A stretch of DNA of 64,000 nt from Cobetia sp. L2A1. Lineage in GTDB: Bacteria; Pseudomonadota; Gammaproteobacteria; Pseudomonadales; Halomonadaceae. The first letter of the stretch is position 1. The number at the start of each line of letters is the position of its first letter. The notes beneath the pieces are model-generated. The model saw only the letters and a list, made by a program, of their open reading frames with translations, searched no databases and was not told the origin of the DNA. Both the position numbers and the translations under genes were made by a program. Location: contig NZ_CP047025.1 in assembly GCF_009796845.1 (NCBI RefSeq), positions 186,001 through 250,000 on the forward strand, given 5' to 3'. Shown here one piece after another: positions 14,367 to 23,029 of this stretch.

Positions 14367-14521
14367 ATAACACCCAAGGGGTTTGCTTCGGCAAACCGCC
14401 GGGATTACGACACACGACAGTGTGCGTCAGACAGCTCCGACATAGCGTTCAGCATGATTCATATTGCGAGTCACGAGGCCCGAAAGCCTTGAGACTCAGG
14501 TACCGCAAGGTGCCACCGTTT

Positions 14522-14640
14522 CGCCTGACGACCATAGCGAGCGTGAACCACCCGATCCCATGCCGAACTCGGAAGTGAAACCGCTTAGCGCCGATGGTAG
14601 TGTGGAGTTTCTCCATGTGAGAGTAGGTCATCGTCAGGCA
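14522..14640 (+). rRNA. rrf: 5S ribosomal RNA
   Basis: About 119 nt. The terminal helix CGCCTGACGA pairs with TCGTCAGGC, and the conserved CCGATCCCATGCCGAACTCG is present. Last gene of the operon. Confidence 0.95.
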
Positions 14641-14649
14641 CTTATACTG

Positions 14650-14682
14650 AACCGCCCCTGTAGCCTTGCTACAGGGGCGGTT
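14650..14682 (+). terminator. rRNA operon terminator T1
   Basis: A perfect 15-bp GC-rich stem (14650-14664 with 14668-14682), 3-nt loop, followed by TCTCTTT. Confidence 0.85.
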
Positions 14683-14735
14683 CTCTTTGTGCGCAGAAAA
14701 ACATACAGAAAATATCTGAAGCAAGATCTCTCAAG

Positions 14736-14763
14736 CGCCCCTGTCGCCACCGCGACAGGGGCG
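14736..14763. terminator. Second terminator after the rRNA operon
   Basis: A perfect 12-bp stem (14736-14747 with 14752-14763) that shares the CGCCCCTGT arm with T1. It may back up T1 and also end the VOC gene arriving on the minus strand. Confidence 0.65.
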
Positions 14764-14789
14764 TTCTGGTTTTATGCGGCACTGTTTCT

Positions 14790-15209
14790 TCAAGTGATTT
14801 TCTCACTGACTTCATAGAGCTCGATCGGCGTACCATCCGGATCTGCCAGGAAGGTGAAGCGTGCTCCAGTATATTCATCAACACGGATAGGCTCAGGAGA
14901 AGCACCACGGCTTATCAGCAGTGACACACAGGTATCGATATCCGCTGTTGCCAATGCCAGGTGACGGAGACCACAAGCCTCTGGATAGCTAGGGCGATCG
15001 GGAGGCGAGGGGAAGGAGAACACTTCCAGCTGAATGCCACCCGGCAGACGTAGATCAAGCTTGTAGCTATCACGTGCTTCACGGTATGCCTCATGGATGA
15101 CCTCGGCATCCATGACGTCAAGATAGAAGCGCTTGGCTTGCGCATAGTTGGCCGTGATCAGCGCCACATGATGAACGTGCATCAATGGCATGCGGGATGT
15201 ATTCGTCAT
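14790..15209 (-). CDS. gloA2: VOC-family protein, YaeR/GloA2 type
   Basis: A 139-residue vicinal-oxygen-chelate (glyoxalase fold) protein. The arrangement MHVHHVALIT, the YREARDSYKLDL block, the PSYPEACGLRHLA block and the C-terminal FTFLADPDGTPIELYE match the E. coli YaeR family closely. These proteins probably bind a divalent metal through His and Glu ligands (HH near the start, His of LRHLA, Glu of IELYE); the substrate is not established. The ATG at 15209 is chosen because AGGAA precedes it. It follows hisC on the same strand, separated by a terminator, so it is likely transcribed on its own. Confidence 0.85.
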   Translation of the reverse strand: MTNTSRMPLMHVHHVALITANYAQAKRFYLDVMDAEVIHEAYREARDSYKLDLRLPGGIQLEVFSFPSPPDRPSYPEACGLRHLALATADIDTCVSLLISRGASPEPIRVDEYTGARFTFLADPDGTPIELYEVSEKIT

Positions 15210-15233
15210 GAGAAGATTCCTGCAGAGGGCTAA

Positions 15234-15268
15234 ACGACAGAAGGCGCCGTATGGGCGCCTTCTGTCGT
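15234..15268 (-). terminator. hisC terminator
   Basis: A perfect 15-bp stem (15234-15248 with 15254-15268), 5-nt loop, between hisC and the VOC gene. Confidence 0.75.
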
Positions 15269-15326
15269 GGGAGTCTTGTTGTCGGCGATGGGTGTCGATC
15301 AATGACAGAGGATCAATGAAGCAGGC

Positions 15327-16382
15327 TCAACGACAAAGATCTTCAAGAGCTTCGATCAGGCTGTCCATTTCTGCGTCGGTACCGATACTGATGCGGAGAT
15401 AGCCACATAGTGCATCGGTATTGAAGTGGCGAACGAGAATGCCGCGCTCACGCAGACCGATGAACAGTTCACCAGCATCATGAGTAGGATGTGTCGCTAG
15501 CACAAAGTTGGTTTGTGACGACAATACTTGAAAGCCTAGTGCAGCCATACGATCTCGGGTCTGCTCGCGAGTCGTGATGACACGGGTACGGCATTCGTCA
15601 AAATAGCCGGGGTCGCTGAGCGCTGCGATACCGACCTGCTCAGCCAGTCGGTCAATCGGGTAGGAGTTGAAGGAATCCTTGATGCGCTCCAATCCTTCGA
15701 TGAGTTCGCGTGATGCCACCGCGTAGCCGAGGCGAATGCCCGCCAGGCTACGTGATTTGGAGAAGGTGCCTGTCACGACGAGATTCGGATACTGGTGAAT
15801 CAGCGGTACGGCACTTTCGCCCCCGAAGTCCACGTAGGCTTCATCAACCAGTACGACGCTGTGTGGATTGCGTTCAAGCAATGCGGCGATCGCAGCACGG
15901 CCGTGCCCATGACCGGTTGGTGCATTCGGGTTGGCAAAGATGATGCCACCGTTGTCATTACCGAAGGCTTCCAGGTCGACTTCCCAGTCGTCGGTCAGCG
16001 CGATACTACGTGACTGGATACCATACATGCGGCAGTAGACAGGGTAGAAGCTGTAGCTGATGCTCGGCAGCAACAGAGGCTTGTCCTGACGGAAAAATGC
16101 CTGGAAGGCCAATGCGAGCACTTCATCGGAACCATTGCCGACAAAGACCTCATCGGCACTCACATGGAAGGTGTCTGCCAAAGCGGCGCGCAGCGAGCTG
16201 GAGCTCGGGTCTGGATAACGACGCAGATCGGAGGTATTGAACTCACGAAGCGTCTGCTCCACGGCGGGCGCCGGCGGATACGGGTTCTCGTTGGTGTTCA
16301 GCTTGATCAGCTGCTCACGCGGTTGCTCGCCGGGGATATAGGGGGTCAGGTCGTGGACCTGTGGGCTCCAGTACTTGCTCAT
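15327..16382 (-). CDS. hisC: Histidinol-phosphate aminotransferase
   Basis: Transfers the amino group from glutamate to imidazole-acetol phosphate in histidine synthesis. A fold-type I PLP enzyme of 351 residues: N-terminal LNTNENPYPPAP, the NPNAPTGHG segment, VDEAYVDF with the PLP-ring Asp, and TFSKSRSLAGIRLGY carrying the PLP lysine. It stands apart from the hisBHAF cluster at 27-30 kb. The 249 nt upstream (16383-16631), shared with the divergent reductase, hold promoters I could not place confidently. Confidence 0.95.
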   Translation of the reverse strand: MSKYWSPQVHDLTPYIPGEQPREQLIKLNTNENPYPPAPAVEQTLREFNTSDLRRYPDPSSSSLRAALADTFHVSADEVFVGNGSDEVLALAFQAFFRQDKPLLLPSISYSFYPVYCRMYGIQSRSIALTDDWEVDLEAFGNDNGGIIFANPNAPTGHGHGRAAIAALLERNPHSVVLVDEAYVDFGGESAVPLIHQYPNLVVTGTFSKSRSLAGIRLGYAVASRELIEGLERIKDSFNSYPIDRLAEQVGIAALSDPGYFDECRTRVITTREQTRDRMAALGFQVLSSQTNFVLATHPTHDAGELFIGLRERGILVRHFNTDALCGYLRISIGTDAEMDSLIEALEDLCR

Positions 16383-16631
16383 GATTTCTCGCCGCTAGTG
16401 ACAGTGCATGACCATTGTCATGGAATCATTTCATGGTGCCCGCTGAGTCGCCGCGGTACAAGCGTTGGCAGCACCGTCGTGTACGGCTTTTGGCATTGTT
16501 GCCATGGCAGCATTATTTACATGCAGCGATGAACACTTGAACCGTGCATCACCCCCCCGCATATCAGGTGCAAATCAACACTGCCTGTCATGTGGCCGGT
16601 AGTGGTTTGACAGCATTTCAAGGAGTACCTG

Positions 16632-17774
16632 ATGACAGATAATACGACGACAGCCAATACGGCAGAAAGCCTGTTCAGCCCTGTAACGCTTGGTGATCTG
16701 ACATTGCCGAATCGTATCTTGATGGCACCGCTGACTCGCGCTCGTACACCGGATAGCGTGCCGGGCAAGTTGCAGGAAATCTATTACGGTCAGCGAGCCG
16801 GCGCAGGCTTGATCATCAGTGAGGCGACCAACATCTCGCCGACGGCCAAGGGCTATGTGTATACCCCAGGCATCTGGACTGATGAGCAGGAAGCCGGTTG
16901 GAAGGGTGTCGTCGAAGCCGTGCATGCCAAGGGTGGACGCATGGCGCTACAGCTGTGGCATGTAGGACGCGTCTCCCATGAGATGGTGCAGCCGGATGGC
17001 CGGCAGCCTGTTGCGCCGAGTGCGCTCAAGGGTGACGGTGCCCAGTGCTTCGTCGAGTTCGATGACGGCACAAGTGGCCGCCATCCTACGAGTACCCCGC
17101 GCGCGCTGGAAACTGACGAGATCCCTGGCATTGTCGACGACTATCGCAAGGCTGCCGTGCGTGCCAAGCGTGCAGGCTTCGACATGGTCGAAGTCCATGC
17201 CGCCAACGCTTACCTACTTAATCAGTTCATGGCGACTGGCACTAACCAGCGCACAGATGAGTATGGCGGCTCTGTAGAGAATCGTGCCCGCCTGACCCTG
17301 GAAGTGGTCGATGCCGTTGCCGAGGTGTTCGGTCCAAAGCGTACCGGCATTCGCTTGACGCCCTTTATCGAGATCTTCGGGCTGACCGACGATGAGCCAG
17401 AAGAGATGGCCTTTTACATGTCTGACCAGCTCTCCAGGCGCGGCATTGCCTATGTGCACGTGAATGAGCCGGATTGGGCGGGTGGCGACGTCAAGTTCAC
17501 CGACGACTTCCGCCGTGCGCTGCGCGCGCGAGTGAAGGGCGCGCTGATCTTCTGTGGCCACTATGACGGTCACAGTGCCGCTCGTATTATTCAGGAAGGC
17601 ATCGCTGACGCAGTGGCCATGGGGCGCCCTTATATCGCCAACCCTGATCTGGTCGAACGCATGCGCCTTGATGTTCCACTCAACGAACAGGACCCGGATA
17701 CCTTCTACGGCGGCAAGGCCAAGGGCTACACCGACTATCCATTTCTGGATAATGGACACGACCGCCACGCCTGA
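16632..17774 (+). CDS. Old-yellow-enzyme family alkene reductase
   Basis: A 380-residue FMN-dependent ene-reductase of the NemA/OYE family, which reduces activated C=C bonds and nitro or nitrate-ester compounds with NADPH. Seen: LPNRILMAPLTRAR at the barrel start, QLWHVGRVSH, the substrate-binding VHAANAYLLNQF (the usual reading is H-x-A-N/H-G-Y-L; here Ala follows the Asn) and DEYGGSVENRARL. The start is supported by AAGGAG. Natural substrate unknown; NemA is the nearest named relative. No nemR-like repressor is next to it. Confidence 0.9.
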   Translation: MTDNTTTANTAESLFSPVTLGDLTLPNRILMAPLTRARTPDSVPGKLQEIYYGQRAGAGLIISEATNISPTAKGYVYTPGIWTDEQEAGWKGVVEAVHAKGGRMALQLWHVGRVSHEMVQPDGRQPVAPSALKGDGAQCFVEFDDGTSGRHPTSTPRALETDEIPGIVDDYRKAAVRAKRAGFDMVEVHAANAYLLNQFMATGTNQRTDEYGGSVENRARLTLEVVDAVAEVFGPKRTGIRLTPFIEIFGLTDDEPEEMAFYMSDQLSRRGIAYVHVNEPDWAGGDVKFTDDFRRALRARVKGALIFCGHYDGHSAARIIQEGIADAVAMGRPYIANPDLVERMRLDVPLNEQDPDTFYGGKAKGYTDYPFLDNGHDRHA

Positions 17775-17963
17775 AGGCGGTATCGAATAGCGAATGGCGT
17801 TCGATAATTGCGTTCAGTGTCCTTCGGGGGTGGCCTCCAAGGGTCGATTCCCGCTATTCTTGAGCGCGGAAGCTTGTGATTCGCCTCTCTGTTTTTACAG
17901 CGAGGCTGCTCGCGGCCGGTATCAGCGACGTTGATACCGGGTTATCGCCTTAAGGAGGATTCA

Positions 17964-18431
17964 ATGCAGATCAGGACTCTGATGGTGGGAGCCGCGCTGA
18001 TGGCCGGTCTCGCCGGGTGTGCGTCAACAGCCCCCACCAATGATGGTGCCGCTGAGAGCACCGCCGCCGAGACAGCCAGCGAGCAGGTTGCCGTCTACAA
18101 GGGCACCCTGCCGTGTCGTCGTTGCACGGGCATTGATCTCGATGTACGTCTCAAGGGCGCTGAAGCAGCTCCACAAGATCAGCGCACCTTCAGTCTCGAT
18201 GCTACCTATCGTGATCATCCGCAGCAGCCGGAACCGGAGCATTACGAAGGCCAGTGGGACGTGCTGTCTGGCACCGTGACCGATGCAAATGCGACGGTCT
18301 ATGAGCTGACTCCGTCTGGCGAAGGTCAGACTTACTACTTCCTGCGTCTGGATGCTCAGACACTGGAGCTGGTTGACCCGCAGAAGCGTCGCTTCCAGAA
18401 CGGTGAAACCTTGCAGCTCAAGCGTCAGTGA
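17964..18431 (+). CDS. NlpE-like outer-membrane lipoprotein
   Basis: A 155-residue lipoprotein: short signal peptide with lipobox LAGC (Cys19), then a single NlpE N-terminal-type domain with YKGTLPCRRCTGIDLDV, containing the CxxC pair typical of NlpE, and a C-terminal strand with YYFLRLD and LKRQ. In E. coli NlpE senses surface contact and envelope stress through Cpx; this protein has only the N-terminal domain, so the same role is an inference. AAGGAGG sits upstream of the ATG at 17964. It is a single-gene unit ended by a terminator. Confidence 0.82.
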   Translation: MQIRTLMVGAALMAGLAGCASTAPTNDGAAESTAAETASEQVAVYKGTLPCRRCTGIDLDVRLKGAEAAPQDQRTFSLDATYRDHPQQPEPEHYEGQWDVLSGTVTDANATVYELTPSGEGQTYYFLRLDAQTLELVDPQKRRFQNGETLQLKRQ

Positions 18432-18462
18432 CCCCGTCCTGAGCAGCTTGTCTGCAAGGCAA

Positions 18463-18494
18463 ACACGAAAGGCGGCGTAAGCCGCCTTTCGTGT
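18463..18494 (+). terminator. Terminator after the NlpE-like gene
   Basis: A perfect 14-bp stem (18463-18476 with 18481-18494) with a GTAA loop. Confidence 0.8.
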
Positions 18495-18583
18495 GTCTGG
18501 CGGTTCCGTTCACGTAGTGTCGGAACTGAGCAAGGCGTGTCAGCTCATGACTTCGATTCACTTCTTCCTGACAGGACTGTCTC

Positions 18584-19993
18584 ATGGCGAAAGCAAAGAG
18601 CGCTTTTGTGTGCACCGAGTGCGGTGCCGAGTCTTCCAAATGGCAGGGCCAGTGTAGTGGCTGCCGTGAATGGAACACTCTTCAGGAGATCCGGATCGGC
18701 CCCTCGGTGTTACCCGGCGCTGCACCTTCGGCAGGCAGCAGTGGCGCAGCTGCTGCGCGTACTGCAACAGGCCGCGGCGGTTATGCGGGTACGTTGAGTG
18801 ACAATGTGACGGATCTCTCCAACGTGTCGCTCTCTGAGGTACCCCGCTTCTCCTCTACTTTTGGCGAGTTCGATCGCGTACTGGGTGGTGGTTTGGTGCC
18901 GGGTTCCGCAGTGCTGTTGGGTGGGCATCCCGGGGCCGGCAAATCGACACTGCTGTTGCAAACCGCCTGCAAGCTAGCGCAGCACAAGCGTTCGCTCTAC
19001 GTCACCGGTGAAGAGTCGCTGTCTCAGGTCGCGATGCGTGCTCATCGTCTGCAGTTGCCGATGCAGGGATTGAAGATGCTGGCAGAGACAAGCGTCGAGA
19101 TTATTCTGGCGACCGCTGAACGTGAGAAACCTGAAGTGCTGATCATCGACTCTATTCAGACCATGCACATGGAGGATCTTTCTTCAGCACCGGGTGGTGT
19201 CTCACAGGTGCGCGAGTCCGCAGCGGCACTGACTCGTTTCGCCAAGCGTACCAATACCGTGTTGCTGCTGGTGGGGCATGTCACCAAGGATGGCTCACTG
19301 GCCGGCCCCAAGGTGCTGGAGCACATGATTGATGCGTCGCTATTGCTGGAAGGTGACGGTGATTCGCGCTTTCGTACCTTGCGCGGTCAGAAAAATCGCT
19401 TCGGTGCCGTCAACGAGCTCGGCGTTTTCGCCATGGTTGAGCATGGCCTGAAAGAAGTGAAGAACCCCAGTGCCATCTTCCTGTCACGCAATGAAGAGCA
19501 AGCCTCCGGCAGTCTGGTGATGGTGGTCTGGGAAGGCACACGGCCGATCCTGATCGAAGTGCAGGCGCTGCTGGATGACTCTGCACTAGGCAATCCACGC
19601 CGTGTGGCAGTTGGCCTGGATGGCAATCGCCTCTCGATGCTATTGGCCGTATTGAACAAGCATGGCGGACTCTTCACCGGTGACCAGGATGTCTTCCTCA
19701 ACGTGGTGGGTGGGGTCAAGGTATTGGAAACGAGTGCCGATCTTGCGGTGCTGTGTGCGGTAGTATCCAGCCTGCAGAATCGTCCGTTGCCGCGTGAACT
19801 GGTTGTCTTTGGGGAAGTCGGACTATCGGGCGAAATTCGCCCGGTCCCGAGTGGACAGGAGCGCATCATAGAAGCCGCCAAGCACGGCTTTACTCGCGCT
19901 ATCGTTCCGAAGGGCAATGCACCCAAGCAGGCGCCGAAGGGCATGACGGTGATTGCGGTAGATAAACTGTCCCAAGCGCTGGAGGCACTGTAA
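18584..19993 (+). CDS. radA: DNA repair protein RadA
   Basis: A 469-residue RecA-like DNA helicase that drives branch migration in recombination. Seen in order: an N-terminal C4 zinc finger (CTEC and CSGC), Walker A GGHPGAGKST, the RadA signature KNRFGA, and a C-terminal Lon-protease-like domain (residues about 290-469) without a proteolytic role. Length is usual for the family. It is a stand-alone gene between two terminators. Confidence 0.95.
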   Translation: MAKAKSAFVCTECGAESSKWQGQCSGCREWNTLQEIRIGPSVLPGAAPSAGSSGAAAARTATGRGGYAGTLSDNVTDLSNVSLSEVPRFSSTFGEFDRVLGGGLVPGSAVLLGGHPGAGKSTLLLQTACKLAQHKRSLYVTGEESLSQVAMRAHRLQLPMQGLKMLAETSVEIILATAEREKPEVLIIDSIQTMHMEDLSSAPGGVSQVRESAAALTRFAKRTNTVLLLVGHVTKDGSLAGPKVLEHMIDASLLLEGDGDSRFRTLRGQKNRFGAVNELGVFAMVEHGLKEVKNPSAIFLSRNEEQASGSLVMVVWEGTRPILIEVQALLDDSALGNPRRVAVGLDGNRLSMLLAVLNKHGGLFTGDQDVFLNVVGGVKVLETSADLAVLCAVVSSLQNRPLPRELVVFGEVGLSGEIRPVPSGQERIIEAAKHGFTRAIVPKGNAPKQAPKGMTVIAVDKLSQALEAL

Positions 19994-20038
19994 TAGCGCC
20001 TGATCGCGGGCACTTGTCGTGAGTGGTTAACAGAATGC

Positions 20039-20066
20039 AAAAGGCCAGCCGTGAGGCTGGCCTTTT
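20039..20066 (+). terminator. radA terminator
   Basis: A 12-bp stem AAAAGGCCAGCC/GGCTGGCCTTTT with a GTGA loop and a T-run: a textbook rho-independent terminator. Confidence 0.88.
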
Positions 20067-20146
20067 TACGTCACAACCTTTCACGTTGGGCTGCGTGTTG
20101 CATGCTGCGCACAGACAATTGAATGAACAGCTGAACGCGAAAACCA

Positions 20147-20851
20147 CTAGCCCTGTTCGGCAGCCTTCTTCTGACTGGCATGTGCGCAGGCCTTGAGACG
20201 CGTCACCAGTGTCTCTACACCACGTTCGCGCATCAATGTTTCATTGCGGGCAGGCACTTCTTCGATATCGCCCGAGTAGGCATTGATGGCAGCCTCGACG
20301 GAGCTTTCGCGCAGTAGGTGCAGCATCGGGTAGGGCGAGCGGTTGGTGTAGTTCGCCGCGTCATCTTCCTCGGTATCCTCGAACACATAGTCGGGGTGGA
20401 AGCTGGCCAGCTGATAGATGCCCTCATAGCCCTGCATTTCCAGCAGCGCCTCGGCGTAATCCAGCAGTTCCAGATAGGTATCGAAGTCGCGGAAGCCATC
20501 CTTGAAGATCACCAGCGTCGTCTCAGCTTCGCGGTGAGCGTCGAGGTTCAGGAGTTCATCCCCAAGCGCCTGCAGACAGCGTTCAAGCCCTGCGCCAGGC
20601 ACCACTGCGTACTGAATGCTGTTGCGTGCCATCTCACGCGCAGCAAACGGGCACAGGTTATCGGCGACGATATGGGTCTCTACCCACTGACGCGTGGCGT
20701 CGATGGCCGCTTCTTCGGTGGTTTCGAGAGGCGGTGTATAGCCGGTCGTCGTATCGGTAGGCATTGTGTCTGCGGACGTATGATCGGCGCTCATGGCGTC
20801 AGGCTCCGGGGCGGTGTCAGGGACTGCATTGTCACTGCTCACGCTCGGCAT
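20147..20851 (-). CDS. DUF1415 family protein
   Basis: A 234-residue cytoplasmic protein of unknown function. The family core begins near residue 45 with the VETHIVADNLCPFA segment and includes RSPYPMLHLLRE near the C-terminus. The first 45 residues are low-complexity and rich in Asp, Thr and Ala. The start is uncertain: the ATG at 20794 has GGAG 11 nt upstream and would shorten it by 19 residues. It diverges from the SulP gene. No function is proposed. Confidence 0.8.
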   Translation of the reverse strand: MPSVSSDNAVPDTAPEPDAMSADHTSADTMPTDTTTGYTPPLETTEEAAIDATRQWVETHIVADNLCPFAAREMARNSIQYAVVPGAGLERCLQALGDELLNLDAHREAETTLVIFKDGFRDFDTYLELLDYAEALLEMQGYEGIYQLASFHPDYVFEDTEEDDAANYTNRSPYPMLHLLRESSVEAAINAYSGDIEEVPARNETLMRERGVETLVTRLKACAHASQKKAAEQG

Positions 20852-21097
20852 GACCAGCCCGAGGCGGTTTAGTTGATGAGGATGTGGTGGTGGGGGCTGC
20901 CAAAGGCCGCGTATATAGCGCTGACGAATCCTGCTCTATCCCTATTGCATCAGTACGTTCAGCGATAAACTTACCACCACTGGCATCATCCACATGCTAC
21001 CTGTGCTCCTGCGGTGGCGTCATTCTTCCAAGTGACCTCTTTTCTGCGCCACCATGGAGATCTTCCTTGCCCGCTTCTTCTCCTACGCCGTCTAGCG

Positions 21098-21134
21098 ATG
21101 CGCGTCACGCGATGGCCTATCGCGTGACGCGCAT
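21098..21134 (+). repeat. Inverted repeat across the SulP start codons
   Basis: A perfect 15-bp inverted repeat (21098-21112 with 21120-21134) and a 7-nt loop. In mRNA it would fold the two candidate ATG starts into a GC-rich hairpin. Confidence 0.8.
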
Positions 21135-22893
21135 GCTGCCCTTTCTTGGTTGGCTAAAAGGCATGTCGCCAAAAGATGCGCGCGCGGATCTTTTGGCGGG
21201 TGTGAGTGGTGCCGTGCTGGTGCTGCCACAAGGCGTCGCCTATGCGCTGATCGCCGGTCTGCCGCCTGCCTATGGCTTGTACGCCGCTATTGTCGTGGCG
21301 ATCATCGCTGGGTTGTTCGGGAGTTCGCGCCATATGGTCAGCGGCCCTGCAGCGGCAATCTCAATGGTGGTGTTCGGCACAGTCTCGACACTGGCGACGC
21401 CCGGTAGCCCTGAATACCTGCCGTTGGTACTGGCATTGACCTTCATGGTGGGCGTCATTCAGCTATCGCTGGGGCTGTTGCGCATGGGGGCACTGGTCAA
21501 TCTTATCTCGCATACCGTGGTGATCGGCTTCACCGCCGGCGCGGGAGTGTTGATCGCGACCAGTCAGCTCAAACACCTGTTCGGCATTGAGCTAGGGAAT
21601 GCCACCAGCTTTCTCGGCACCTGGTGGGCGCTACTCGGACATCTCGGCGAGACGTCGTGGGCCACGCTGACGACAGGGGTGAGCACACTATTGGTGGCGG
21701 TATTGGCAAGGCGCCTCAATCGTCGCCTGCCGTGGATGCTGATCGCGATGGCCGTTGGCTGTGGTGTTGCTGCGCTATTGGGTGGCAGTAGGTCGGGGAT
21801 CCCGATGGTCGGTGCGCTATCCGGCAGCCTGCCGCCGCTTTCTCTGCCACCGCTAGGCTTTGACACCTTACGCTCGCTAGGGGGGGCGGCTTTCGCGCTG
21901 GCCGTGCTCGGGCTGATCGAGGCAGTGTCCATCGCGCGGGCCATTGGGGTGCGATCGCATCAGCGGATTGATGGCAATCAGGAGTTCATTGGTCAGGGGC
22001 TATCAAATCTGGTGGGTAGTTTCTTCTCATGCTTTGCGGGCTCCGGCTCTTTTACGCGTTCAGGCGCCAACTATGATGCTGGTGCGCGCACGCCGTTGTC
22101 GGTCATCGTGGCGGCACTGATCGTGCTGGCGGTGCTGCTGCTGGTACCCAATGTGACGGCCTGGCTGCCACTGCCGGCGATGGCGGGCCTGATCATGGTG
22201 ATTGCCGCCAATCTGATCGAATTCAGCCACATCCGCAAGATTCTGGCCGTTAGTCGTGAAGAGGCAGTGATTCTGACCATCACCTTTCTTTCCACACTGC
22301 TATTACCACTGGAATTCGCCATCTTCGCGGGTGTGTTGGTATCACTGGTGCTCTATCTCAACCGTACCTCGCGCCCGCGTCTGGTGGAAATGGCTCCGGA
22401 CTCTGAGCATCCTGAGCTAGGGGTGCGTAATGCTGAGCGTTACCAGCTTTCCCAGTGTCGCGAAGTGGTGATTCTGCGTATTGATGGCTCGTTGTTCTTC
22501 GGCGCGGTAGATCATGTGCAAAGCAAACTGGCGCGCTATAACGGCAAGCATGTGATTCTGCTCGGCACTGGCTGTAACTTCATTGATATTGCCGGTGCTG
22601 AAATGCTGGAGATTGAGCAGCATCGGCTACGTGATAACGGCGGTAGTCTCAGCATGTGTGGCTTCCGAAAATATGCGCTGGAAGTGATGGAACGTGGTGG
22701 CTTTCTTGAGCGAATCGGGCGCGAGCATTACTTCCATACTGCGGAAGCCGCGATTGCCGCGCTGCGCGAGTCGGTTGCTGATGCACATCGTGGACACGGT
22801 GATGCACCTGCTGAGTGTGCTGATTGCCAGCTGTTTGGCCCTGCTGGCGTGGGGCCGGGGCAGGGCATCCGCTTGACGCCACCGCTGGCGTGA
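21112..22893 (+). CDS. SulP-family anion permease with STAS domain
   Basis: An inner-membrane transporter of about 593 residues. The N-terminal two thirds hold roughly a dozen hydrophobic segments including the SulP signature region GVAYALIAGLPPAYGLYAA, and a C-terminal STAS domain (about residues 455-565, starting at REVVILRIDGSLFFG). Family members carry sulfate, bicarbonate or dicarboxylates; the substrate cannot be read from sequence. The start is uncertain: ATG 21112 and ATG 21133 lack a binding site and sit in a 15-bp inverted repeat, while TTG 21067 has GGAG 7 nt upstream. It diverges from the DUF1415 gene; mnmH follows. Confidence 0.85.
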   Translation: MAYRVTRMLPFLGWLKGMSPKDARADLLAGVSGAVLVLPQGVAYALIAGLPPAYGLYAAIVVAIIAGLFGSSRHMVSGPAAAISMVVFGTVSTLATPGSPEYLPLVLALTFMVGVIQLSLGLLRMGALVNLISHTVVIGFTAGAGVLIATSQLKHLFGIELGNATSFLGTWWALLGHLGETSWATLTTGVSTLLVAVLARRLNRRLPWMLIAMAVGCGVAALLGGSRSGIPMVGALSGSLPPLSLPPLGFDTLRSLGGAAFALAVLGLIEAVSIARAIGVRSHQRIDGNQEFIGQGLSNLVGSFFSCFAGSGSFTRSGANYDAGARTPLSVIVAALIVLAVLLLVPNVTAWLPLPAMAGLIMVIAANLIEFSHIRKILAVSREEAVILTITFLSTLLLPLEFAIFAGVLVSLVLYLNRTSRPRLVEMAPDSEHPELGVRNAERYQLSQCREVVILRIDGSLFFGAVDHVQSKLARYNGKHVILLGTGCNFIDIAGAEMLEIEQHRLRDNGGSLSMCGFRKYALEVMERGGFLERIGREHYFHTAEAAIAALRESVADAHRGHGDAPAECADCQLFGPAGVGPGQGIRLTPPLA

Positions 22894-23029
22894 GACGCTC
22901 GGTTTGGGCTGGCGTGAGCTGCAAGACTGGGGGCCGTCGCACGCATGCGGTAGAATGTCGCATATTGATGCACCTGCGTTTCATCTGCCGGTCATCGCCT
23001 CATTCCTGCCTGCAAGTCGAGAGATGCCC

